Shown here: positions 47,797 through 58,602 of the stretch, piece after piece
Layout of the letters: each line of letters starts with the position of its first letter
How positions within the stretch are numbered: the first letter of the stretch is position 1
Position numbers and translations under genes: made by a program
Source: Gammaproteobacteria bacterium
Lineage (GTDB): Bacteria; Pseudomonadota; Gammaproteobacteria; Pseudomonadales; Pseudohongiellaceae
Length of the DNA: 64,000 nt
NCBI GenBank assembly: GCA_029253585.1
Contig: JAQWZF010000031.1
Location: 124,001-188,000 of the forward strand
Direction of reading: 5' to 3'
The notes under the pieces: model-generated
What the model saw: the letters and a program-made list of their open reading frames with translations, nothing else
What the model was told of the DNA's origin: nothing
Database searches by the model: none

Positions 47797-48077
47797 AAAT
47801 GACTGTATTTTTGGGTTGGAAATTATTGAAAAAACAGGCTTTTTACCTGCAATTAAAAGCCATTTTGTCTGTCATAAAAGTAGTGAACAGTGGTATAGTT
47901 TCTGGGTTTTATGGCTACTCAAAACAACGTCATAAAAACAGTAAATTAGTTATCAAAAGAGCGGCAAGTCGGCCGCTAAAAAGGGTAAGGGAAAACAATA
48001 AAAAAACAGTGTTTTCATGCAAGATGCCGAGCCCCAAATTTCACTAGTTATCCCACTATTTAGGATGTAGTAAATCT
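47797..48077 (+). other. gyrA promoter/leader region
   Basis: About 280 bp between divergent mtaD and gyrA. AT-rich, with a hairpin AGCGGC (47960-47965) and GCCGCT (47972-47977) in the probable gyrA leader. No coding gene is convincing here. The exact promoter could not be assigned. Confidence 0.4.
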
Positions 48078-50732
48078 ATGACCGAGTTTGCTAAACAGGT
48101 CCTGCCTGTCGCGTTAGAAAGTGAAATGCGGGAATCCTACCTCGCTTATGCAATGAGCGTTATTGTGGGGCGGGCTTTGCCTGATGTAAGGGATGGCTTA
48201 AAGCCTGTACATCGCCGAGTGCTTTTTGCGATGAACGTGTTGTCCAACGATTACAACAAGCCCTATAAGAAATCTGCGCGTATCGTGGGTGATGTTATTG
48301 GTAAGTATCACCCTCATGGCGACACCGCTGTCTATGACACGATAGTTCGTATGGCCCAGGACTTCTCTCTCAGGTATCCTCTGGTAGACGGGCAGGGCAA
48401 CTTTGGCTCGATAGATGGCGATTCCGCAGCTGCGATGCGTTACACCGAAATTCGCATGGAGAAGATCGCTCACGATCTTCTGGCTGATTTAGACAAGGAA
48501 ACGGTCGACTTATCGCCAAACTATGACGGCACCGAGCACATTCCGGATGTTATGCCGACTCGCATTCCAAATCTTCTGGTTAATGGCTCTTCTGGCATCG
48601 CTGTGGGTATGGCGACGAATATCCCGCCACACAATCTGCATGAAGTCATTGGGGCTGCAATAGCTCTGCTAGACAACCCCGACATCGATATAGACGGTCT
48701 TATGGAGCATGTTCAGGGGCCGGATTTTCCAACGGCGGCAATCATCAACGGCAAGGCCGGCATCGTTCAGGCTTATAAGACTGGCCGTGGTCGCATCTAT
48801 ATGCGTGCCAAGGCGGAGGTCATTGAGAACGAGAAATCGGGCAAGCAGACGATTATTGTCAGCGAGATTCCCTATCAGTTAAATAAGTCCAAGCTCATTG
48901 AGAAGATCGCCGAGCTGGTGAAAGAAAAGAAAATTGAAGGCATTACCGAACTGCGCGATGAGTCGGATAAAGACGGATTGCGCATAGTTATAGAGTTACG
49001 CAAGGGCGAGATGGGTGATGTTGTGCTCAATAATCTTTATGCTCAGACTCAGATGCAGTCAGTGTTCGGCATCAATATGGTAGCCTTGGTAGAAGGCCAG
49101 CCGCGACTACTCAATCTGAAGGAAATGCTGGATGCCTTTATCCGGCATAGGCGCGAGGTCGTATCCAGGCGTACCAGTTATTTACTGCGCAAGGCTAGAG
49201 ATCGCGGTCATATTTTAGAGGGTCTTGCTGTCGCTCTTGCCAATATAGATGAGGTAATCGCGCTGATTAAGAGTTCGCCGACTTCTGCAGAGGCGAAGGA
49301 GAAGTTGTTAGCGCGATCATGGCTATCCGACAGTGTGTTAGAGATGTTGGGCGAGGTTGGGGCCGATGCCTGCCGGCCAGAGGGACTGGACGCGCAATAC
49401 GGGCTAAAAGATAAAGAGTATTTCCTGAGCCCCGAACAGGCGCAGGCCATTCTCGATTTAAGGCTGCACAGACTGACCGGTCTGGAGCACGAGAAGTTAA
49501 TCAACGATTACACAGAGTTGCTCAGGCAGATTGCCGATTATCTTGATATTTTGGAGAATGAACCGCGTCTTCTCAGCGTAGTGCGTGACGAGATGGAACA
49601 GGTGTTGAAAGAATATGGCGATGAGCGCCGAACAGAAATAGTAGGGTCGCAACTCGATCTCACTATGGAAGACCTGATATCCGAAGAGGACCGCGTAGTC
49701 ACCATATCCAAGACTGGCTATGCTAAGTCGCAGCCACTGACCGACTATTCTGCACAGAAGCGCGGCGGTACCGGCAGAGCGGCGGCTTCGGTTAAGGATG
49801 AAGACATAGTCGAGCACCTGCTAATCGCGAATACTCACGATACCTTGCTGTGCTTTAGCAGCCATGGAAAGGTGTATTGGCTGAAGGTGTTCATTATTCC
49901 TGTGGCCAGCAGAACGGCCAGGGGCAAGCCCATTGTGAATATCCTGCCTCTCGAAGAAGGAGAGCGCATAACCAATATGCTGCCAGTACAAGACTATTCT
50001 GAAGACCATTTTGTGTTCATGGCGACCTCCAATGGCACGGTTAAGAAGACAGGACTTATAAATTTTGCGCGTCAACGCAGCGTCGGCCTCAGGGCTATTG
50101 AGTTGGACGAAGGCGATGAGCTGGTTGGCACAGCCATCACCGATGGATCAAAAGATGTGATGCTGATCAGCAGCAGTGGAAAGACGATTCGCTTTAATGA
50201 GAACGATGTGCGCGCCATGGGTAGGACGGCTAGAGGTGTTAGAGGCATCAAGATGGCGGATGAGTTCAAGATGATTGCGCTGATCATTCCAGATCCGGAA
50301 AAACAAATACTTACTGTCTGCGAGCAGGGATATGGTAAACGCACCCTGGTAGAGGATTTTCCTGTCTACGGTCGCGGCGGTCAGGGCGTTATCGGTATTC
50401 AAACCAGCGAGCGCAACGGGCCTGTAGTCGGTGCGGCGCAAGTTACTGAGGCCGACGAGATCATGCTGATATCCGATAAGGGTACAATGGTTAGGACTCG
50501 GGTCATTGAGGTTTCGGTTCAGGGAAGGAACACGCAAGGCGTGCGTTTGATTCGTCTTAAAGACGGTGAGAAATTAGTCGGTCTTGAGCAGGTCGATGAG
50601 CCGGACGAAGTTGAAGTGTTCGATGAGCAGTTGCAGGAAGAGGCAGGTTCAGTAGAGGTAGATCCTGAGGCAGGCGCCGTTGTCGAGACCGACGATAGCG
50701 TTGAGCCAGATACCGACGAGCCTGAAGAGTAA
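48078..50732 (+). CDS. gyrA: DNA gyrase subunit A
   Basis: An 884-aa type IIA topoisomerase subunit. The quinolone-resistance region reads [17 protein letters not shown]: Thr stands at the position equivalent to E. coli Ser83, as in wild-type P. aeruginosa, and Asp is kept at 87. The catalytic Tyr lies in AMRYTEIRM. The C-terminal beta-pinwheel repeats contain the GyrA box-like QRGGTGR segment. An acidic tail ends the protein. Confidence 0.97.
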   Translation: MTEFAKQVLPVALESEMRESYLAYAMSVIVGRALPDVRDGLKPVHRRVLFAMNVLSNDYNKPYKKSARIVGDVIGKYHPHGDTAVYDTIVRMAQDFSLRYPLVDGQGNFGSIDGDSAAAMRYTEIRMEKIAHDLLADLDKETVDLSPNYDGTEHIPDVMPTRIPNLLVNGSSGIAVGMATNIPPHNLHEVIGAAIALLDNPDIDIDGLMEHVQGPDFPTAAIINGKAGIVQAYKTGRGRIYMRAKAEVIENEKSGKQTIIVSEIPYQLNKSKLIEKIAELVKEKKIEGITELRDESDKDGLRIVIELRKGEMGDVVLNNLYAQTQMQSVFGINMVALVEGQPRLLNLKEMLDAFIRHRREVVSRRTSYLLRKARDRGHILEGLAVALANIDEVIALIKSSPTSAEAKEKLLARSWLSDSVLEMLGEVGADACRPEGLDAQYGLKDKEYFLSPEQAQAILDLRLHRLTGLEHEKLINDYTELLRQIADYLDILENEPRLLSVVRDEMEQVLKEYGDERRTEIVGSQLDLTMEDLISEEDRVVTISKTGYAKSQPLTDYSAQKRGGTGRAAASVKDEDIVEHLLIANTHDTLLCFSSHGKVYWLKVFIIPVASRTARGKPIVNILPLEEGERITNMLPVQDYSEDHFVFMATSNGTVKKTGLINFARQRSVGLRAIELDEGDELVGTAITDGSKDVMLISSSGKTIRFNENDVRAMGRTARGVRGIKMADEFKMIALIIPDPEKQILTVCEQGYGKRTLVEDFPVYGRGGQGVIGIQTSERNGPVVGAAQVTEADEIMLISDKGTMVRTRVIEVSVQGRNTQGVRLIRLKDGEKLVGLEQVDEPDEVEVFDEQLQEEAGSVEVDPEAGAVVETDDSVEPDTDEPEE

Positions 50733-50828
50733 CAGGGCATACCGACAGTCAATCTGCCCATGATGAACTCATGGGCAGGTCGTAATCTCAATCCTATAGT
50801 GTTCAAGACACCTTATTGTTAAAGACTT

Positions 50829-51671
50829 ATGAGTCATAGCACAGACACAAGCGCGCTGGGAAAGGTCGCTTATTTAGGCCCCGAGGGCACCTATTCTCAA
50901 TTAGCGGCGATGGAATTTTTTAGCGCTGGCATTGAGCTTGTCGGTTGTGCGAGTATAGATGATGTCTTCGTCGCCGTAGAAGAAGGCAGGCTAAGTTATG
51001 GCATAGTGCCGGTAGAGAATTCGACCGAGGGCGCTATCAATAACACGCAAGATTGTCTGGTCGATAGTACGGCAAGGATTATTGGAGAGCAGGTTGTATC
51101 GATCGAGCACTGCCTGTTAGTGCAAGAGGCTTCCTCGAAAGCAGATATCAAGAAGATTGCCTCTCACAAGCAATCGCTCGCCCAGTGCCGCGCCTACCTC
51201 ACGAAAAACTTTCCGAATGCGCAGCAGGTTGAGTGCGCTAGTAATGCGGAGGCTGCCATACTGGCTCAGGCCGATGAATTTACAGCAGCAATAGCTAGCG
51301 AGCTGGCAGGGCGACTGTATAACTTGCACTGCTTGGAAAGTCGCATTCAGGACAAATCGAACAATCGAACCCGGTTTTTAGTGCTGGCATTAAAAGAAAC
51401 CGAAGCTAGTGGCTATGACAAGACGAGTATATTGGTCTATACCGAGAATAAGCCCGGCGCTCTGTTTCGTGTCTTGGAGCCCTTCGAAAAGCTTGGCTTA
51501 AGTCTTACGAAGATAGAAACGCGCCCGTCTAAGAAAGAGGCCTGGGAATACGTGTTCTTCATAGATTTCGAGGGGCATGTCGATGACGAGGCGACGAAAA
51601 GCCTGTTTTCTGCGCTTAAGCTGAGTCGCGTGGAAGTAAAAGTCCTCGGCTCGTACCCGCTTTGCAAATAG
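50829..51671 (+). CDS. pheA: Prephenate dehydratase, monofunctional (no chorismate mutase domain)
   Basis: A 280-aa protein: PDT catalytic core (AYLGPEGTYSQLA, PVENSTEGAINNTQD, NNRTRFLVL, where the Thr-Arg-Phe is catalytic) and a C-terminal ACT domain with GALFRVLEPF for Phe feedback. In Pseudomonas and E. coli an N-terminal chorismate mutase domain precedes the core; here only 96 nt separate gyrA from the start, so that domain is absent. It converts prephenate to phenylpyruvate. Followed by tyrA-aroA. Confidence 0.94.
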   Translation: MSHSTDTSALGKVAYLGPEGTYSQLAAMEFFSAGIELVGCASIDDVFVAVEEGRLSYGIVPVENSTEGAINNTQDCLVDSTARIIGEQVVSIEHCLLVQEASSKADIKKIASHKQSLAQCRAYLTKNFPNAQQVECASNAEAAILAQADEFTAAIASELAGRLYNLHCLESRIQDKSNNRTRFLVLALKETEASGYDKTSILVYTENKPGALFRVLEPFEKLGLSLTKIETRPSKKEAWEYVFFIDFEGHVDDEATKSLFSALKLSRVEVKVLGSYPLCK

Positions 51672-51699
51672 TCCACTACCATCCTGTCCACATTAAACA

Positions 51700-53913
51700 A
51701 TGAATAATTCAGTAGATAATACAGTCCTAATCATCGGTCTTGGCATGATCGGCGGTTCTATCGCGCGCGGCTTAAAGAAGGCGCAGCCCGAGAGAAAAAT
51801 TCTTGCCTGCGACATCAACGTGTCTGCCTTGAAACAGGCGCAGGCTGATGGAATAGTTTCCGAATGCGGAGACTTGGCTGCACTCTGTCCGCTCGCCGAC
51901 ATCATTATTCTGGCGGTGCCGCCACTAAGTGTGGCAGACATTCTTTCTGAAGTGTGCACACACATGGAGCCCACTGCTATCATTACGGATGCGGCCAGTG
52001 TCAAGTCGCACATTTTCAGCGATGAACAAAGATTCACAGAAAAAGACATGGCAAACTTCGTGCCCGCACATCCCATAGCTGGCTCTGAGCGCAGTGGCTA
52101 TTCTGCTGCGGTCGATGATCTTTTTGAGGGAAGAAATGTAATTTTGACCCCTCATTCTGGAAATTCTGCAGTCACCGTTGGGGTCGTAAATACACTCTGG
52201 CGCGAGCTAGGTGCAAATGTTCTCGGAATGACGAGCGTGCGCCATGATGAAGTCCTCGCTGCTACAAGCCATCTTCCGCACCTGCTCGCCTATGCCATCG
52301 TCGATGTGCTGGTCAGACAGGAACAGAGTGAGGATATATTTCGCTATGCCGCGGGAGGCTTCGCCGATTTTAGTCGACTGGCTTCTAGCGATGCCAAGAT
52401 GTGGTCGGATGTATTCGTGGCAAATTCAAGCGCGGTGGAAAAGGTTCTCGATGACTATATACAGAGCCTGTTAGAATTTAGGGAAGTAATTCGAGAGCGT
52501 GATCGCGAGTCTCTAAAGGAATCGTTCAAACGCGCTAAGCAAACTAGAGAAAATTTTATCACTCAACATTTTAAGCCTAAGAAACAAGTAGAAACGACAA
52601 GTAATCAACGAATTTTCACGGTCCAACCTGGCGGTAGTGTGACGGGGTCTATTCGAGTCGCCGGGGATAAGTCTATCTCTCATCGCTCGATTATTTTAGC
52701 GTCAATTGCCAATGGTATAACGCGAGTAAGCGGTTTTCTCGAGGGTGAGGATGCGCTCAACACGGTGGCCGCGTTTCGCGAGATGGGAGTCACCATCGTT
52801 GGCCCTGAGAATGGCGAGCTCACCATCTATGGAGTAGGAAAATTAGGCTTGCAGGCTCCACGAAAGCCGCTCTACATGGGTAATTCAGGTACGGCGATGC
52901 GTTTGCTCGCTGGCCTGTTAGCCGCACAAAATTTTGACAGCGTGCTAACGGGTGATGAGTCTCTAAAACTGCGCCCAATGAATCGTATTGCCCAGCCCCT
53001 GCGTGAAATGGGGGCGAGCATTGAAACCGGAGATGGCGGAACACCGCCACTGGAGATAACGGGCTGCGCGCTCAACGGAATTAACTATGTAATGCCAATG
53101 GCCAGCGCGCAGGTCAAGTCTTGTCTCTTGTTAGCCGGCTTGTACGCCGAGGGTGAAACCAGAATTATCGAGCCCGCTCCATGTAGGGATCACACAGAAC
53201 GTATGCTGCAGGGCTTCGGTTATGCCGTGGATGTTGATTCTGCGCAAAGCAGTAGTTCAGTTTCTGGTGGCGCCGACCTTGCAGCGAATGAAATCGATGT
53301 TCCCGCCGACATCTCTTCGGCGGCATTTTTCCTCGTAGCGGCGGCCATTACCTTAGACTCAGATCTTACTCTGCGGCATGTTGGTGTTAACCCAACCCGT
53401 ACCGGTGTGATAAACATTCTGCGAGATATGGGGGCCAATATTGAGGCCAGCAATGAAAGGCTGGTCGGCGGAGAGCCGGTTGCCGACCTGCGCGTACGCT
53501 ACCAAGCGCTTAGCGGTATCACTATTGCCGAGGATCAAATACCTCTAGCGATAGACGAATTCCCAGTGTTATTTATAGCCGCCGCCTGCGCCGAGGGCGA
53601 AACTCTCCTGCGCGGCGCCGAAGAGCTGCGGGTTAAGGAAAGTGATCGTATCGATGCCATGGCGCAGGGTTTAGAGCGACTAGGGGTTAAATTCGAAACC
53701 TTTGACGACGGTATCAAGATCGTAGGCGGCAGATTAGGTGGCGGTAGCGTCGATAGTTTCGGAGATCATAGAATCGCCATGGCTTTTGCTGTCGCAGGGC
53801 TTAGAGCAGAATCGCCAATAATAATCGCCAATTGTGCCAATGTGGCTACCTCATTTCCCAACTTCGTAGAATTGGCGAGTGAAGTTGGCATGTTGCTTAC
53901 AGAGTCAAAGTAG
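51700..53913 (+). CDS. tyrA-aroA: Fused prephenate dehydrogenase / EPSP synthase (TyrA-AroA)
   Basis: A 737-aa fusion. Residues 1-290 are TyrA: LIIGLGMIGGSIARGLK (NAD-binding), HPIAGSERSG. From about 305 AroA begins: GDKSISHRSIILASI, GNSGTAMRLLAGL, LRPMNRIAQPLREMG, and KESDRIDAM near the end. TyrA makes hydroxyphenylpyruvate; AroA makes 5-enolpyruvylshikimate 3-phosphate. The same fusion occurs in Pseudomonas. hisC, which lies between pheA and this gene in Pseudomonas, is absent. Confidence 0.95.
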   Translation: MNNSVDNTVLIIGLGMIGGSIARGLKKAQPERKILACDINVSALKQAQADGIVSECGDLAALCPLADIIILAVPPLSVADILSEVCTHMEPTAIITDAASVKSHIFSDEQRFTEKDMANFVPAHPIAGSERSGYSAAVDDLFEGRNVILTPHSGNSAVTVGVVNTLWRELGANVLGMTSVRHDEVLAATSHLPHLLAYAIVDVLVRQEQSEDIFRYAAGGFADFSRLASSDAKMWSDVFVANSSAVEKVLDDYIQSLLEFREVIRERDRESLKESFKRAKQTRENFITQHFKPKKQVETTSNQRIFTVQPGGSVTGSIRVAGDKSISHRSIILASIANGITRVSGFLEGEDALNTVAAFREMGVTIVGPENGELTIYGVGKLGLQAPRKPLYMGNSGTAMRLLAGLLAAQNFDSVLTGDESLKLRPMNRIAQPLREMGASIETGDGGTPPLEITGCALNGINYVMPMASAQVKSCLLLAGLYAEGETRIIEPAPCRDHTERMLQGFGYAVDVDSAQSSSSVSGGADLAANEIDVPADISSAAFFLVAAAITLDSDLTLRHVGVNPTRTGVINILRDMGANIEASNERLVGGEPVADLRVRYQALSGITIAEDQIPLAIDEFPVLFIAAACAEGETLLRGAEELRVKESDRIDAMAQGLERLGVKFETFDDGIKIVGGRLGGGSVDSFGDHRIAMAFAVAGLRAESPIIIANCANVATSFPNFVELASEVGMLLTESK

Positions 53914-53926
53914 CTTAAGCATTTCA

Positions 53927-54592
53927 ATGAATAAATCTCCAGTTATTGCAATCGATGGTCCCTCCGGCTCCGGCAAGGGAACAATCGCCACAAGAGTCGC
54001 TGAGAAGCTGGGCTATTCCCTGTTAGACAGTGGTGCACTGTATAGAGTGTTGGGCGTAGCCTGTCATCTGCAGGATATCGACCTCGCAGACACCGCCGCC
54101 GTCGCGAACCTGGCAAAAAACCTGGATATTGAGTTCGGCCGCAGCAGGGAGGGCAGTGTCTGGCTTGACGGCAAAGATGTTAGCCTCGTTATCCGTACTG
54201 ACCTTGGAAGCGACATGGCGTCCAGGGTTGCGGCTATAGGCCCGGCCAGAGAGGCGCTATTCGAACGCCAGCTGGCTTTTAGAAAACCCCCGGGTCTGGT
54301 CGCAGACGGCAGAGACATGGGTACCACGGTATTCCCCGACGCCCAGCTCAAAATATTCCTCACGGCGAGTGCGCAGGAGCGCGCCGAGAGGCGATATAAG
54401 CAGTTGATAGGTAAGGGTATTGATGCTATTCTGCCCGACCTTTTGCGAGACCTAAAAGAGCGGGACAGACGCGACAGTGAGCGCCCCATCTCTCCACTTA
54501 CACCCGCTGAAGATGCCATCGTCATAGATACAACGGATTTGACTATCGAGCAGGTAGTTAGCCAAATCCTTGAACACTACGTCTCGGCATAG
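53927..54592 (+). CDS. cmk: Cytidylate kinase
   Basis: About 221 aa from ATG 53927. The P-loop is IDGPSGSGKGTIA, and VADGRDMGTTVFPDAQLKIF binds the nucleotide. Phosphorylates CMP/dCMP. It is 13 nt after aroA and followed by rpsA, a widely conserved order. Confidence 0.95.
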   Translation: MNKSPVIAIDGPSGSGKGTIATRVAEKLGYSLLDSGALYRVLGVACHLQDIDLADTAAVANLAKNLDIEFGRSREGSVWLDGKDVSLVIRTDLGSDMASRVAAIGPAREALFERQLAFRKPPGLVADGRDMGTTVFPDAQLKIFLTASAQERAERRYKQLIGKGIDAILPDLLRDLKERDRRDSERPISPLTPAEDAIVIDTTDLTIEQVVSQILEHYVSA

Positions 54593-54754
54593 CGGAAACG
54601 CGCATTGGGAAAACGTTGGAAACTGTTTCTAGGCTGTTCCTCCAGAATCGGCAGTCGTGAGATTGAACTTAATAACCCCGCAGAACTGGTATGCGGCTAG
54701 TTATTCATCACCCTAGATGTGGTTTATAACTAATTGAAAATATTGGAATAAATA
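54593..54754 (+). promoter_or_regulatory. rpsA leader region
   Basis: About 160 bp before rpsA with an AT-rich 3' end. Only a weak GGAA stands near the ATG. rpsA messages in gammaproteobacteria commonly lack a strong Shine-Dalgarno sequence and are autoregulated by S1; this leader is compatible with that. Confidence 0.4.
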
Positions 54755-56431
54755 ATGAACGAAAATTTTGCAGAGCTTTTTGAACAAAGCTTAACTGAAA
54801 TAGATATGACGCCAGGTGCCATCGTTACTGGTACCGTGATAGAAATCGATTCGGATTGGGTAACAGTCCATGCAGGCCTCAAATCTGAAGGCGTTATAGC
54901 CCGCGAAGAATTCCTCGATGAACAAGGCAACTTCTCCCTAGAGGTTGGCAACGAAGTCAAAGTCGCGCTTGAGACTGTCGAAGACGGTTTTGGCGCAACG
55001 AAACTATCGAGAGAAAAAGCCAAGCGTGCTGAGTCATGGATGGAGCTAGAAGCTGCCCATGAGAAGAATGACATCGTTACCGGTATTATTAACGGTAAGG
55101 TGAAAGGCGGATTTACCGTTGATTTGAACAATATCAGAGCTTTCTTGCCAGGATCCTTGGTCGATGTACGACCAGTAAGAGACACTCTGCATCTTGAAGG
55201 CCAGCTGTTGGAATTCAGGCTGATTAAACTAGATCGCAAGCGCAACAACGTGGTTGTTTCCCGCCGCGCGGTACTTGAGTCAGTTAGTACAGAAGAAAGA
55301 GATGCTCTGCTAGAGAAGCTGCAGGAAGGTATGTCTGTTAAGGGTATCGTTAAGAACCTGACTGACTACGGTGCCTTCGTAGATCTAGGCGGTGTAGACG
55401 GTCTCCTGCATATTACCGATATGTCCTGGAAGCGCATTAAGCATCCAAACGAGATTGTGAACGTTGGTGATGAGATTGACGTTAAAGTATTGAAGTACGA
55501 TCGTGATCGTAATCGCGTATCTCTCGGGCTTAAGCAACTGGGTGAAGATCCATGGGTTGCTATCAAGGCGCGTTACCCAGAGAACACACAGGTTAAAGCT
55601 GTCGTTACTAATCTTACTGATTACGGCTGTTTTGCCGAGTTGGAAGAGGGCGTCGAAGGCCTGGTTCACGTATCTGAAATGGACTGGACTAACAAGAATA
55701 TCCACCCATCTAAGGTGGTTAATCTTGGCGATGAAGTTGATGTTATGGTTCTGGATATCGACGAAGAACGCCGTCGGATCTCACTGGGCATCAAGCAGTG
55801 TTTCCAGAACCCTTGGGATGGCTTTGCTGAGAACTTCCAGAAGGGCGACAAGATCTCCGGTAGCATTAAGTCCATCACTGACTTTGGCATCTTTATCGGT
55901 CTCGACGGAAACATCGACGGCTTGGTGCATCTTTCAGACATTTCTTGGGACGAGGCCGGCGAAGAAGCTGTGCGCGAGTACACGAAGGGCGATGAGATTG
56001 AAACCGTTATCCTGTCTATCGATCCAGAGAGAGAACGTATTTCCTTGGGTGTTAAGCAGCTAGAAGACGACCCTTTCATGAACTACGCAAGTGAATTCGA
56101 GAAAGGCAGCATCGTCAAGGGTACGATTATAGCGCTAGACGCCAAGTCTGCCACTGTCACACTGCAAGAGGGCGTTGAAGGCGTGCTACGCGCTTCAGAA
56201 ATAAGCCGCGACAAGGTTGAAGATGCTCGAAATGTGCTAACAGAAGGTGCAGAGATCGAAGTTAAGATCGTCAGCATCGATCGCAAGAATCGAGTGCTTA
56301 GCCTCTCGGTTAAGGCGATTGAAATTGATGATGAGAAGAGCGCCATTAAAGATCACAAGACGACTGATGCCGCGGATGTTTCGCCAGGTACTATCGGTGA
56401 TCTGATTAAGGCCGAGATGGATAAAAGCTAG
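54755..56431 (+). CDS. rpsA: 30S ribosomal protein S1
   Basis: A 558-aa protein of six S1 domains, about the same length as E. coli S1. Repeats such as [29 protein letters not shown] fragments ([39 protein letters not shown]) mark domains 3 to 5. Binds mRNA at the ribosome platform. Precedes ihfB. Confidence 0.98.
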   Translation: MNENFAELFEQSLTEIDMTPGAIVTGTVIEIDSDWVTVHAGLKSEGVIAREEFLDEQGNFSLEVGNEVKVALETVEDGFGATKLSREKAKRAESWMELEAAHEKNDIVTGIINGKVKGGFTVDLNNIRAFLPGSLVDVRPVRDTLHLEGQLLEFRLIKLDRKRNNVVVSRRAVLESVSTEERDALLEKLQEGMSVKGIVKNLTDYGAFVDLGGVDGLLHITDMSWKRIKHPNEIVNVGDEIDVKVLKYDRDRNRVSLGLKQLGEDPWVAIKARYPENTQVKAVVTNLTDYGCFAELEEGVEGLVHVSEMDWTNKNIHPSKVVNLGDEVDVMVLDIDEERRRISLGIKQCFQNPWDGFAENFQKGDKISGSIKSITDFGIFIGLDGNIDGLVHLSDISWDEAGEEAVREYTKGDEIETVILSIDPERERISLGVKQLEDDPFMNYASEFEKGSIVKGTIIALDAKSATVTLQEGVEGVLRASEISRDKVEDARNVLTEGAEIEVKIVSIDRKNRVLSLSVKAIEIDDEKSAIKDHKTTDAADVSPGTIGDLIKAEMDKS

Positions 56432-56449
56432 AAGCCAGAAGCTATAAGT

Positions 56450-56496
56450 TTCTCCTATGTCGCAGCCGCAATCATCTGGGCTTCGAAATAGGAGAA
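56450..56496 (+). repeat. Inverted repeat after rpsA
   Basis: TTCTCCTAT (56450-56458) and ATAGGAGAA (56488-56496) form a perfect 9-bp stem with a 29-nt loop, starting 19 nt after the rpsA stop. No T-run follows at once, so it is not a clear intrinsic terminator; it may stabilise rpsA mRNA. Confidence 0.45.
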
Positions 56497-56624
56497 CATT
56501 CTAGATTTATCAATACTTTGCGCCATTTCCTGATTCAAACTGGCTATAAGTTTGTGTTAGGCTGCGTAAAAGAAAGCGAAATCCCGTAGATACTGATTGT
56601 GTCGCACTAGGACAAGGGGCAATT

Positions 56625-56927
56625 ATGACTAAATCCGAACTCATTGACCGCATTGCTGGAAAGCAGACCCAGCTCTCCTCGAAAGACGTCGAGCTTGCGG
56701 TAAAAGCGGTTATCGAATATATGTCTCAGGTCTTGTCTGAAGGCGAAAGAATAGAGATTCGCGGCTTCGGCAGCTTCTCCTTACACTATCGAGTTCCACG
56801 CATAGGGCGCAACCCTAAGACAGGAACACCGGTGGCGCTGAGCGGCAAGTACGTTCCACACTTCAAGCCGGGTAAAGAATTGCGCGATCGAGTCAATACA
56901 AGCATGCTGGTAGAACAGCACAGCTAA
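56625..56927 (+). CDS. ihfB: Integration host factor subunit beta
   Basis: A 100-aa DNA-bending protein. [20 protein letters not shown] opens the fold and [20 protein letters not shown] contains the DNA-intercalating Pro loop; [10 protein letters not shown] is the family signature. Forms IHF with IhfA. Downstream of rpsA as in many gammaproteobacteria. Confidence 0.97.
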   Translation: MTKSELIDRIAGKQTQLSSKDVELAVKAVIEYMSQVLSEGERIEIRGFGSFSLHYRVPRIGRNPKTGTPVALSGKYVPHFKPGKELRDRVNTSMLVEQHS

Positions 56928-57047
56928 GATCACGCAGCGACTTTTGCAAATTCTACGGCATGGCCATTCAGGTTATGCCGTTTTTGTTTGTAACTGGTAA
57001 TTTTCCGATCCTTAAATATTAAGCACTAAGCTTGGATAATACTTTCG

Positions 57048-57365
57048 ATGCGCCAGCTGACACGACTACTCTCAGGATTCTTCCTACTCTTGGTTTTCGC
57101 AGCTAGTGTTACGTTTTCTTATTACAACTCCACTGAAGTCGTCATCGGAATAGGTTCTTGGCAGCTACGGCCATTGCCTGTTTCTGTTTGGATAGTTGGC
57201 GCATTCGTTTCTGGTGGATTGCTGGGGCTGCTTCTAGGCCTGGGTCTATTCAGAAATCTAAGGTCGAGGGTTGAAATACGACGTCTTAGCAAAGCGTTAA
57301 AAGAGGCAGAAGATGAAGTGTCTACTGTTAGTTCTCTATCGCTTCGCGATATAAAAAAGAAGTAA
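57048..57365 (+). CDS. lapA: Lipopolysaccharide assembly protein A
   Basis: A 105-aa inner-membrane protein with two spans (about 8-26 and 42-66) followed by a charged coiled-coil tail. The spans flank the GSWQLRPLPVSVW segment typical of LapA/YciS. Partner of LapB in regulating LpxC/LPS synthesis. 5 nt before lapB. Confidence 0.9.
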   Translation: MRQLTRLLSGFFLLLVFAASVTFSYYNSTEVVIGIGSWQLRPLPVSVWIVGAFVSGGLLGLLLGLGLFRNLRSRVEIRRLSKALKEAEDEVSTVSSLSLRDIKKK

Positions 57366-57370
57366 TAGTC

Positions 57371-58582
57371 ATGGATAGCATCAGTTTCTATGTGCTTGTA
57401 CTCGTCGCTGTCATAGCTAGCTGGTTGCTAGGCAGGTTAAGCGTTGCAAAGTCTTCCCGTGAGAAAAAACCGAGCTCGGCCCTGTTTCAGAATTACTTCG
57501 TGGGATTGAATTATCTATTTAATGATGAGCCCGATGAGGCCATAGATACATTCATAAGGGCCCTGGAGATAAACAGTGAAACGATAGAAACCCATCTCGC
57601 GCTCGGTGCGCTACTACGGCGACGTGGCAAGGTAGATAAAGCCATCAATGTGCATCAGGCTTTGCTCGCCAGACCCAATCTAGAGCCAAATTTCACGAAC
57701 TCAGTAAGACTGCAGTTGGCGCTGAATTATATTGCTGCAGGGCTTCTGGACAGAGCCGAGCGGCTGTTACAAGAGGTGCTGGAGGACGGCGCCGAAGCAA
57801 AATGGGACGCGCTTACCCAGTTGATTACTATTTACCAGACCGAGAAGGAATGGGAAAAAGCCATTGCCAGTTCTACCGAATTACTAAAGAGACCGCGCCA
57901 TAAGAAAGACGTGGAGCTATTAGGGAGCGCGGCGCATTTTTGTTGTGAGCTAGCCGAACAGTATTTACAGAATAACCACGATTTACAGGCTAGAGCAGAG
58001 ATAAAGCGTGCTTTTACTTTTGAACGCAAGAGCGTTAGGGCGATGCTACTGCTGGCGGACATTGAGCAGCATGAAGGAAATTACAAGGCAGCCATCAAGG
58101 AATTGCTGCGCATCAGGGCGGCAAAGCCCGAATTTATTCCGCAACTCCTTGCGCGTATGAAGAATTGCTACAAACACCTTGGGTCTGAAGACGAACTGGA
58201 AAAATTGCTGAAAGCAATGGTTGCAGACGACTCGAGTACCGAGGCTGCACTCTTGCTAGCAAGAATAACTAGCCAAAAATCTGGAAATAATGATGCCATA
58301 GAGCTGCTGCAGAGGCACCTCGAGCGATTCCCTTCGTTGACTGCGTTGATAGAACTTCTCGATCTGCAGTTGGGCGGCGTGGATGAGGACGTTGCCACTG
58401 GTCTTAAATCATTGTTAAATCTGGTTGAGGCGCAGGCGCAAAAGAGTTCAGAGTATCAGTGTCATCACTGCGGGTTCGAGACAAAAAGTTTTTTTTGGAT
58501 GTGTCCAAGTTGTAAGAAATGGGACAAGATTCACCCTATAACCGTATTGCCAAGCAGGCAGACAAGAATTATCAACAAATAG
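57371..58582 (+). CDS. lapB: Lipopolysaccharide assembly protein B
   Basis: A 403-aa protein with one N-terminal span, tandem TPR repeats (about 45-345) and a C-terminal rubredoxin-like zinc/iron knuckle YQCHHCGF...MCPSCKKW with two CxxC pairs. LapB (YciM) recruits FtsH to degrade LpxC. Gene order lapA-lapB-pyrF follows the usual arrangement. Confidence 0.95.
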   Translation: MDSISFYVLVLVAVIASWLLGRLSVAKSSREKKPSSALFQNYFVGLNYLFNDEPDEAIDTFIRALEINSETIETHLALGALLRRRGKVDKAINVHQALLARPNLEPNFTNSVRLQLALNYIAAGLLDRAERLLQEVLEDGAEAKWDALTQLITIYQTEKEWEKAIASSTELLKRPRHKKDVELLGSAAHFCCELAEQYLQNNHDLQARAEIKRAFTFERKSVRAMLLLADIEQHEGNYKAAIKELLRIRAAKPEFIPQLLARMKNCYKHLGSEDELEKLLKAMVADDSSTEAALLLARITSQKSGNNDAIELLQRHLERFPSLTALIELLDLQLGGVDEDVATGLKSLLNLVEAQAQKSSEYQCHHCGFETKSFFWMCPSCKKWDKIHPITVLPSRQTRIINK

Positions 58583-58602
58583 AAAGCAGGGATGGAGTGT
58601 CA

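Noticed and set aside
47960..47977. AGCGGC/GCCGCT hairpin as a terminator
   Set aside because: The T-run lies on the minus-strand 5' side and no minus-strand gene ends here, so terminator function is not supported.
47799..48047. An 82-codon plus-strand frame upstream of gyrA
   Set aside because: Lys/Phe-rich translation of AT-rich leader DNA, no domain and no good start signal.
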